Assembly (NCBI RefSeq): GCF_000276665.1 | Contig: NW_004955484.1 | Span: 5,262,181-5,326,180, forward strand | DNA: 64,000 nucleotides | Source of the DNA: Chinchilla lanigera | Taxonomy: Eukaryota > Chordata > Mammalia > Rodentia > Chinchillidae | Direction of reading: 5' to 3' | Shown: in pieces, positions 56,270-64,000 of the stretch | Position numbering within the stretch: the stretch's first letter is position 1 | Layout of the letters: each line of letters begins with the position of its first letter | Made by a program: the position numbers and the translations under genes | The notes under the pieces: generated by a model | The model's input: the letters and a program-made list of their open reading frames with translations, nothing else | Databases searched by the model: none | Told to the model about the DNA's origin: nothing

Positions 56270-56801
56270 CAGTAGTCCCCCTTATCCATTTTTGTTTTCC
56301 ACAGTTTCATTTACCCATGGTCAATGACAGTCCAAAAATATTAAATGAGAAATTCTTGAAATAAATAATTCATAAGCTTTAAATTGCACTCTGTTCTGAG
56401 TAGCATGATGAAATCTTGTTTTAATCCATTCCACCAAGGATGTGAATCATCCCTTTGTCTAGCATATCTATACTGTATACATACGTGCTAGTCATTCAAT
56501 AATAGCCTCAGTTATCAGATCCATCACTGTATTATAGCAACACTTGAATTTAAGTAGGCTTTATTTTACTCAATAATGGCCCAAAGTACAAACTTTTATT
56601 ATAGTATATTGTTAAAACTGTTCTTTTTTATTATCATTATTGTTAACCTCTTACCATGCTCATTTTATAAATTAAACTTTACCATAGGCATGTATGCATG
56701 GGAAAAACCATAGCTTATATAAAGCGCAATATTGTCCATGTGTGATTTAGGCATCTTCTGGGGGCTTGGAACATAACCCTGTGGGTAATGAGGAACTACT
56801 G
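56270..56801 (+). mobile_element. Tigger-like DNA transposon (TcMar), non-autonomous
   Basis: Terminal inverted repeats CAGTAGTCCCC and its imperfect complement GGAACTACTG. Internal phrases AAATTGCACTCTGTTCTGAG, AGCATGATGAAATCTTG, GTGAATCATCCCTTTGTC and ATAATGGCCCAAAGT are those of a pogo/Tigger-type fossil, with most transposase sequence lost. Exact subfamily not assigned. Confidence 0.8.
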
Positions 56802-57315
56802 TGATCATAATTTTTGTATAATTTTATCTTATAAATAAATTAGAACTTCAACAAAAATTCCTTGTCACAGTGTATGCATTGATAAGGCCAGGACTCTTTT
56901 TTTCCAAGTACAAATATACAGTAAATGAGACAAAAATAATTATAGTGCAGGACAAAAGTAAGAAGACCATAAGAAAATTATAGATAAGTACTATGTGAAA
57001 TTATAGGAGAAAGAGATTTCAACCAGATGGATATATTATTGAAAGAATTTAATGCAGTTAAAATTAATCTTTCCATGACACTTTGTACCTCTTGTATAGC
57101 TTTAATAAAATGTGTTATTTGGTAGTTATTTGCATATGTTCATACCTCCTCCAAATATACACTAAAATATCCAGGAATGTTTAAGTCTTAATATGTTTCA
57201 GTCAAGTGCTAAATGTCCCAAAAGAATCATCAGGAGAACTTTAAAAAATAAACTCTTCTCAACTCTACCTCTGCAGATTCTAATTTGCTAGGCTTAAAGA
57301 AGTGGTAGAGAATCT
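56802..57315. other. unique AT-rich sequence
   Basis: Nothing recognised. Confidence 0.4.
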
Positions 57316-57437
57316 CATTTATTTTAAAATTTGAGATGGGGTCTCACTAAATTGCCTAGGTTGGCCTCAGACTTGATCTTCCTGTCTCAGCGTCCTGAGT
57401 GCTGGGATTACAGGTACACACCACCGCATTAGGCTGA
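57316..57437 (-). mobile_element. B1 SINE fragment
   Basis: Complement of B1: GAGATGGGGTCTCACTAAAT, CAGCGTCCTGAGTGCTGGGA, TTACAGGTACACACCACCG. Confidence 0.9.
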
Positions 57438-57458
57438 GAATGTCTATTTTGAAAAGGT

Positions 57459-57517
57459 TCTCCCCATTTAACAATTTTGATTTGGAATCTCCCCATTTAA
57501 CAATTTCCCATTTGGAA
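57459..57517. repeat. 29/30-base tandem duplication
   Basis: TCTCCCCATTTAACAATTT ... CATTTGGAA / GATTTGGAA occurs twice head to tail, followed by an L2-like tail (GCACCTAGTATGTAGTATGC, CTCAATAAATTCTTGTCAC) at 57530-57580. Confidence 0.9.
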
Positions 57518-57580
57518 TCTAATGCCCTAGAGCACCTAGTATGTAGTATGCTCTCAATAAATTCTTGTCACATTAAATGA

Positions 57581-58320
57581 ACAGAGCTGTGATTTAGTAA
57601 GATTAATAAGACCCCAGTGTGTAGGATGGATTGGAGTTAGAAATATCCTAGAGGCAGGAAAATCTTATTACACACATCCAGCTAAGAGATGAAGCAGCCC
57701 TAAACTAGAGTAGAGGCAATAGGAAAGAAATGGATGAGAAACACTGAAAAGGTAGAATGAGCAGAATTAAATGAGACTTAATATAATGTAGTAGTTCTCA
57801 AAATATAGACTGCCTAAGTCTTCTGTAGGGTGTTGATTTCTGTGCCCAGTCCTTGAAGACAAGTTCAGTTCATTCAGCGAGGACATGAATCTGCAGTTTT
57901 ATTTGATTTAGTGCATTTAATCCATTTCTGCTTAAGACCTCAGTTTAAAAACATACTGATGTGTTGACCATTGTGAGGGAAGAAGATAGAAGATTAAAAA
58001 TAATTATAGTGATTAAATCTAGATTGACAGGATGGTAAACCAGTAAAACACACTGAGAATTTGGTTTAAAGGGAAATGAAATTCACTCATGAAACTACTC
58101 AAGTAAGAAACGTCATTTAAATGCTCAAGGAAGAGGTAAGGGTAAAGAAAAATACTGCAATGTGTATGTGTAATAAAGATTTATAAAAGAGATCAAAGAA
58201 AAAGAAGAGAATAATAGAAAAAATTCAGGAGGAATTTCTCCTTGTATTGATCTTTAAAAGGAGGCAGCTCATGAAACAAAAGGTGGAAAGAAAGCCTGCC
58301 TAAATAAAATAAAACAAGAA
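57581..58320. other. unique sequence
   Basis: Nothing recognised. Confidence 0.4.
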
Positions 58321-58322
58321 TC

Positions 58323-58525
58323 TCAGCCAGGTGTGGTAGCCCATACTTGTAATCCCAAATCTTCTCTGGAAGGCTGAGGCAGGAGGATTGCAAGTAGTGT
58401 CCAAACTTGGTCAGTGTAGCAACTTAGCGAAACCCTGTCTCAAACAATTTTTAATAATTGGCTGGAGATTTAGCTCAGGGCAAAGATTCTAGCCTAGGTT
58501 CATCCCTCAGTACCACTGACACAAA
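58323..58525 (+). mobile_element. B1-ID dimeric SINE
   Basis: B1 half (CAGCCAGGTGTGGTAGCCCA ... AGCGAAACCCTGTCTCAAAC), linker, ID half (TTGGCTGGAGATTTAGCTCA ... CCTCAGTACCACTGAC). Confidence 0.92.
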
Positions 58526-58785
58526 ACAAACATAAAAACCCAAAAAGATTTCAGGCAAAGAATATTTATATTATCTAACATAAATGAGAACCTTAGGAAT
58601 TGTGGGGTAGGCAAAAAAGATTGATATATATCTGGTATACCTGAATATAGGAAATTCTGTAGAATATTTTGGGATTGGTATGAATTGAAAAATAAGTTGA
58701 CAAAATCAAAGTTAGAAGTATTTAAGCATAACTTGCAAATGTAAGAGAAATATTCAGGCATAACTATGCAAATGTAAGAGATGCT

Positions 58786-58932
58786 AGGCATGGTAGTACA
58801 CACCTGTAATCCTAGGACTTGGGAGGCTGAGGCAGAAGGGTGGCTGTGAGTTCAAGGCCAGCCTGGGGTACGTAGTGAGTTCAAGGCCAGCCTGCACTGC
58901 ACAGTGAGATTCTGCATTCCCCCCACAAAAAA
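58786..58932 (+). mobile_element. B1 SINE
   Basis: TGCTAGGCATGGTAGTACAC, duplicated GTTCAAGGCCAGCCTGGGGT / GTTCAAGGCCAGCCTGCACT. Confidence 0.95.
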
Positions 58933-60237
58933 GGAAGAGATTGTCATTATATTAAAGAGATAGCCCTGCAAGTTGCTTTTATTTTGGTTTTCTTTTTTAC
59001 AAACCCTTGTGTCAAGGCTGACTTTCAATAGAATGCAGCAAGGGAGTCAAGTTACTTTTAATCCATTTAGGCATTTCTACTTTTGATAACATTTGAAAAT
59101 AATTTTTAAGAGCATGATCAAAGGAAATAAAATGTGATGAATAAATACACATATATAAATAGTAAACATTAATCTTTAGCCAAAATGAGATTTCTCTGAA
59201 GTCCTTCTGCATAAAAGGGGGATAAGGAAAATGAATTAATAAACCTAATTAGAAATTACCTTTTTTATAAGTAAAAGAAAACATAATCACTGAAATGTAG
59301 AGGGATTATTTTTATTTTTGTTTTATTTTTAAGATAAGCTTTAAAAAAGAAAATATTTTAGAAAGAAATGTCTTTTGCAAATTTAATAATAAGATGATTT
59401 TATCTATTTTATGTTGTATGCCAATCCTATGAACTACCCATAAGTAGATAATTACTATAATGATAAATGCTATTAAAAGATCTGGATTCAAGTCTACTTT
59501 TTAATAGTTGTATATTCAAATATACCTTTTAATAATTGTGCTTTATGTCCTTGATTAAGGGAAATAATTTCAATTTCAGGGTTCTATGATATAAAATAAA
59601 AAATAATATTTGTTTTATAGTATTAAATAAAGTGGTATAATATTAAGTACATATCTACCATATCATCAACATTCACTAAGTGGTAATTTTTTTATCGATT
59701 AAATGACCTTATGCAACTGTCTTAATGGCTATAAGTTTTTTACTTTCCTTTGTGAAATGGAACTAAGTAGTATGATATCCCTGTAGGATTTCCAGATGAA
59801 GTTATTAGAAATTTAGGAATATAAGAAGATCTTGTAATATGAATAGCACACAAAAACATTCAGTAAATGGTAAATGCTTTTGTTATTTCAAAAACCTCAA
59901 AATAATACCTTGTATTTATGTTTTCTTGGTGCTTTTATATTTTTTATATATTCCTTCCTACAGTGTTGTCAGTTCCTGTTACGGAGGAGAAGAAAATTTG
60001 TATTATTCAAAGATAGAAGACAATGCAAAGTTTCTCATTTCCGGCCTGTTTTTTTTTTTTTTTTTTTTGTTTGTTTGTTTGTTTTGCACTGAATGTTTAA
60101 CTCATAAGCCTTATTTTTTTTTAACTTTTAATTCTGAAATTTTAGATCACATGCAGTTGCAAGTAATAGTTCAAAGGGGTAAATCTCTTGTAGCCTCACT
60201 AAATTTTCCCCACTGATAACTGTATCATACATTACTA
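58933..60237. other. unique AT-rich sequence
   Basis: Possible MIR debris near 59470-59660. A T18 run with (GTTT)n lies at 60049-60083. The two overlapping plus-strand frames at 59839-60216 take much of their length from it and are not genes. Confidence 0.4.
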
Positions 60238-60249
60238 TAGTATTATAAT

Positions 60250-60288
60250 ACTATACACTTGATCTTAGCCAAAAGGCTGAGAAGTGAT
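60250..60288 (-). pseudogene. RNU2: U2 snRNA retro-fragment (5' end only)
   Basis: On the minus strand ATCACTTCTCAGCCTTTTGG then CTAAGATCAAGTGTA, the first about 36 nucleotides of U2 snRNA with two differences (transitions in the CGCTTCTCGGCC part). The branch-site recognition region and everything 3' are absent, so it cannot make U2. Flanked by an 18-base direct repeat TAGTATTATA[A/G]TACTATA (60238-60255 and 60288-60305, one mismatch). Confidence 0.93.
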
Positions 60289-60305
60289 AGTATTATAGTA
60301 CTATA

Positions 60306-60862
60306 GTATGAAGAAATGGGCACCCATTGATCTTACTCAGAATTCACAATTTAATATCTACTAATTTATGTATTTGTGCATAGATTTAGTTCAGACCAGT
60401 TGTATCACAAATGGAGATTCATGTAACCTCTATTATTGTCAAGGCATAGAATTGTTCAATCATGACAAGGATTTTTTGATCAATATTTTCAGAGCCACCA
60501 TCCTTCTACCTACATCCTGACTGAAATCATTATTCTCTTCTCCATGTCTGATTTTGTCACTTTGAATGTTATATAAATGGTATACTTTTTGAGATAGACA
60601 ATCCTTATTTTTAGTGAAACTTACATTTGGGATAGAATTGTAACACTTCCCTAGAATAGGTGAGACTCTCAGATCAATACCCAGGACCACAGAAAAAAAT
60701 ACATTTACATTATATGAAAAATGTAAACCTGCTAATAAATGAAGCAGTAGATCTGTTTACGAGTTGTTGGTCCACAGATCATAAGAGAAGAATTGGAAGA
60801 AAAAAACTACATGCTTCTTGGATTTCTTCCTTTCTTTGTTTCTTCATTTCTTTGTTTCTTTT
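60306..60862. other. unique sequence
   Basis: Nothing recognised. CTTTGTTTCTTCATTTCTTT simple sequence lies at 60832-60860. Confidence 0.4.
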
Positions 60863-61027
60863 ATCTGGGGCAGTATGGGGTATTGATCCCACTGAGCTAC
60901 CTCCCTGGCCCTTCCCCTCTTTTTAGGCAAGGTCTTGCTGTCTCATAGGCTGGGATCAGACTTCCAGTTCTCCTGCTTCAGCCACGCAGAGTGCTGGGAT
61001 TACAAGTGTGCACCTCACACCAGGCTG
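60863..61027 (-). mobile_element. B1-ID dimeric SINE
   Basis: Complement of an ID half (GTATTGATCCCACTGAGCTA) then of a B1 half (GCAAGGTCTTGCTGTCTCAT, AGTGCTGGGATTACAAGTGT). Confidence 0.87.
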
Positions 61028-61859
61028 ATTCTTAGATGTCTAAATGGCAGCGTATTTTCCTATTCAAAAGACTCCATATCCATTTCCTTCTGGAAATGCT
61101 TTCTAATGAAAATTCATCTAGTTGTGCATCTTGGATAGATTTTTACTCTCATATCAGTGAACAGGGAAGTAAATACAAAGAATGAAGTTACAGAAAATTA
61201 TAAAACAAGAAGTTGCAAGCTCTTTGAAAAAACAACTATTACATGGGTAAAAGCATAATAATCAACTATTCCGGAACGGTGGAAATTGATCAGATGCCTC
61301 CAGAAAACTAAGGGAGTGTCTGATGAAGGGAGAAACTACAGAAATGTAATAAGGGAGTGACATGCATGAACTAGCTACGTTTCCCATTTATCTCATCTTA
61401 CCACAGCTGTAGGAACAGTAGCTGGCATTTGTGGAGCAGCTGGCTGTTGCCACAGTGGGTGTTAAGAACCTTGTCCCACAAATTTTAGTGTTATGCATTT
61501 TGGTCAGTCATGTAGTTCCATGAGTGGCTAGCAAATACACATTTTATTTTTAATCCCCCTCAGGTTATATCAGCTTCTTTGTGGCAACTAATAGAACATT
61601 CAAAGGGACTTTTTTGTCATTTAAATCCATAAGGAAATCTCTGTTGGATCACTGCCTGACTACAGAGCTAATGGGCAAGAATCTTCTGTGGCCATATAGA
61701 CAACTGTAGTCTTCAACAAGCAAGAATAAGCAATCCCTAAAGAGTGGTAGAACCTGATACCTAGAGTTACCACATAAAAATACTCAAAATGTCCATTCTT
61801 CAACAAACAAAATCATAAAGTACATAAAGGAACAGGAAGGTATGGGCCATTCACACAGA
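61028..61859. other. unique sequence
   Basis: No gene. The part after about 61700 may already belong to the old LINE that follows. Confidence 0.4.
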
Positions 61860-62197
61860 AAAAATATTTACATTGTTTTTGCCAGAAACCATCAGAGCAA
61901 GCCCAGACATTGGCGTTACTGGTCATAGGCATTAAATTATGTCTTTGAAAGGCTCATTGAATCTAAGGAAACCATGGGCAAAAAACTGAGGAAAATTGGA
62001 AAAATAACATATAAAATGAATAGGACCTATGAATAAAGAAAAACTGTAAAAAGGAACCAAGTAGAAAATTCAGACATGAAAAGTGCAATAGGTAAAATGA
62101 AAATGCACAAGAAGGTCTCAGTGATACAAGCAGGTTGAAAAAGAGAATGAGAAAACTTGAAGATAAGGCAGTGAAAATCACTCAACCTGTGGAGCAG

Positions 62198-62621
62198 TGT
62201 GTTAGTCAGCTTTTCATCACTGTAGCCAAATAACTGATACACAGTTTAAGTGAGAAAAGGATTACTTTGCTCACAGTTTCAGAGATTTCAGTCCTTTGTC
62301 AGCTGGCTCCAATGCAGGAACATAGTGTTGGGGCCTGGTAGAGGAGAGCTATTCATCATATGGCAGATCCAAAGCAGAAAAAGAGGGGAAGAGCCAGAGA
62401 GACAGAGGAAGGACTAGGGAGAAGATATACTATTCAAAGGCATATTGCCAGTTACTATGTCCTCCACTGGGGCCCTACCTTTTAATAACCTATTCAACTA
62501 CGAACTTATGAATGGATTGATTCATTGTTTAGGTTAGCACATTCATGATTCATTCTCCTTCTAGAAGCCCCAAATCTGAACACACAAACTTAAGGGGATA
62601 TTTTAGGTCTAGAGTATAACA
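62198..62621 (-). mobile_element. solo LTR nested in HAL1, ERVL-MaLR-like
   Basis: Opens TGTGTTAGTCAGCTTTTCAT, has TTTGCTCACAGTTTCAGAGA and GTCAGCTGGCTCCAATGCAG, and closes CTAGAGTATAACA: complement of the same LTR class as at 4.3, 21.5 and 25.3 kb. Target duplication no longer visible. Confidence 0.82.
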
Positions 62622-62808
62622 GAAATGAGAAAATTAAGAAAATGAACAGAGCCTCTGGGACTTGTGGAACATCATCATATATACAAATATTGCATCATGG
62701 AAGTCTCAGAATAAGAAAGAAGACTAAGGGAAGAAATATTATTTTAAAAAAAACTGAAGAATATTCAAATTTGATGGAAGACATGATTATACACATCAGA
62801 AATAAGCC

Positions 62809-62992
62809 AGGTGCAGTGGGTTGCCTATAATGCCTATAATCCCAGAGACTTGGGAGGCTGAGGGAAGAACATTGCAAGTTGAAGACCCACTTGGAACACT
62901 GAGATCCTGTCTCGAGTAAAAAAGTCTGAGGATGTAACTTAATGGAACCATACCCCTTAGATTAATCTCTATTACCCCCCCGCACACAAATA
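62809..62992 (+). mobile_element. B1-ID dimeric SINE nested in HAL1
   Basis: AGCCAGGTGCAGTGGGTTGC, GAGACTTGGGAGGCTGAGGG, GAGATCCTGTCTCGAGTAAA, then the decayed ID half GTCTGAGGATGTAACTTAAT. Confidence 0.87.
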
Positions 62993-63947
62993 ATTCAACA
63001 AACTCCAAACAGAATAAACTCAAAAGAGTTTCACACAGGCCACATTATAGTTGTATTCTCCAGAGACAAAGAGAAAATCTAGAAACCAAAAAGAGAAGTA
63101 AGTTATGTATAAGAAATCCTCAAGAAAACAATGGTTGATTTATACTGAGAACCTATGAAGGCCAGAAAAAGGTGGGATAGCATATTTAAAATAATGGAAG
63201 GAAATAACTACCAACAACTCCATATCTGGAAAAATTATCCTTCAGTAATGATGGAGACATTAAGACAGATACAAATGAACAAAATACAAAGGGAATTTAT
63301 TACTAGTAGAACTGCCTTGTTAGAAGTGCTAGAGACTTTCAGAATGAAATTAAATCTAAGCCATACAAAAAATGAACTAGTAATGGTAACTATATAGGTA
63401 AATATAAAAGGCAGTGTTATTGTTCTTTTGGTTTGTAATGCTTCTTTTAAATTTTGACTTAAAGGACAAATATATAAAATAATCATCTTAAAGTTATGCT
63501 AATGGTACACAATGTGAATATATGTCATATATGACCACAATATAAATAGGAAGGAATGGAGATGTGTAGGGACATATATGGAGACTAATCTGGTGGTATT
63601 CAGATTGGGTTGTAATAACTGAAGATATCTTTTATAACCCACAATATAACCATAAAAGAAATAGCTTGTAAATATTTACACCCAAACATAAAACAAAATG
63701 GAACATGACAAAAGCTGAACCAAATAAAACAGATGAAACAACTGAAATCGAAAGAACATAAAACATGCAGAAAACAAATTGCTAAATGGCATGGTAAACC
63801 CTTACCATTAATTATTTTAATTGTAAATAGATTAAACCACTTAATTAAAAGGTAAAAACTATCATAATGAGTTTTTAAAAATGTGATCCACCTCTGTTGT
63901 TTATAAGACACTTTAGATTCAAAGTTACAAAGAAAAAAAAAAAAAAT

Positions 63948-64000
63948 GGGGCTGGGGATTTAGCTCAGCGGCAAAGCGCCTGCCTGGCAAGCGCAAGGTC
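63948..64000 (+). mobile_element. ID SINE, near-consensus, cut by window end
   Basis: GGGGCTGGGGATTTAGCTCA, GCGGCAAAGCGCCTGCCTGG, CAAGCGCAAGGTC. Pristine A box; the B box lies beyond the window. A young copy. Confidence 0.96.

Larger units (their letters stand above)
61860..63940 (+). mobile_element. HAL1 / old L1 ORF1 element with nested insertions
   Basis: AACATATAAAATGAATAGG, TCAATAGGTAAAATG-like phrases, GAGAAAACTTGAAGATAAGG (ORF1 coiled coil), TTCTCCAGAGACAAAGAGA, CCATATCTGGAAAAATTATC, CTTCAGTAATGATGGAGACA and the later CACAATATAACCATAAAAGA follow the order of HAL1/old L1 ORF1. It is interrupted by the LTR at 62198 and the SINE at 62809. The 80-codon frame 63155-63397 is an ORF1 remnant. 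Dead copy. Confidence 0.72.

Noticed and set aside
7469..64000. tRNA-Ala-like sequences as tRNA genes
   Set aside because: A and B boxes are present, but the sequences carry SINE tails, lack the acceptor-stem complement and are flanked by target duplications: they are ID SINEs.

Overview
This is a gene-poor, AT-rich stretch of a rodent nuclear genome. The rodent call rests on tRNA-Ala-derived ID SINEs (two near-consensus copies), B1 SINEs with the internal tandem duplication typical of rodents, and B1+ID dimers. The ID type and the dimers point away from mouse and rat, toward a squirrel-related or beaver-like lineage; the species is inferred, not shown. Nearly all long open frames are pieces of LINE-1 (L1) or are chance. 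No intact protein-coding gene was found.

Layout. 1-3.6 kb: a dead L1. 4.3-5.7 kb: an LTR and an ancient L1. 7.5-8.2 kb: a 685-base assembly gap inside ID SINE sequence. 9-21 kb: mostly unique DNA with scattered MIR, L2, B1 and ID copies, and a possible retrocopy ending in 39 A's. 22.2-29.0 kb: a processed RPL9 (ribosomal protein L9) pseudogene, split by a near full-length L1 that was itself split by a solo LTR, with a B1 in the RPL9 3' UTR. 31.5-34.7 kb: L1 pieces, including one with an inverted 5' part. 37.2-38.4 kb: an unidentified GC-richer block. 38.7-49.4 kb: old L1/HAL1 and LTR debris with two striking local inverted duplications (100 bp at 99% and 181 bp at 96%). 50.64-51.37 kb: a CpG island with CCAAT, GC-box and ETS-like motifs and splice donors on both strands, the only good promoter in the window. 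52.2-53.2 kb: an L1 with inverted 5' end and clean target-site duplications. 54-64 kb: more SINEs, a Tigger-like DNA transposon, a 32-40 nt U2 snRNA retro-fragment, and a HAL1-like element stacked with an LTR, a B1-ID dimer and an ID SINE.

How it fits together: the CpG island is probably the shared 5' end of a divergent gene pair (or one gene with alternative first exons). The flanking tens of kilobases would then be intron or intergenic DNA that has collected retroposons. The informative content is the nested insertion order, the L1 by-products (processed pseudogene, U2 fragment, 5' inversions) and the unexplained templated duplications near 40-46 kb. All family names come from sequence recognition without a database search.
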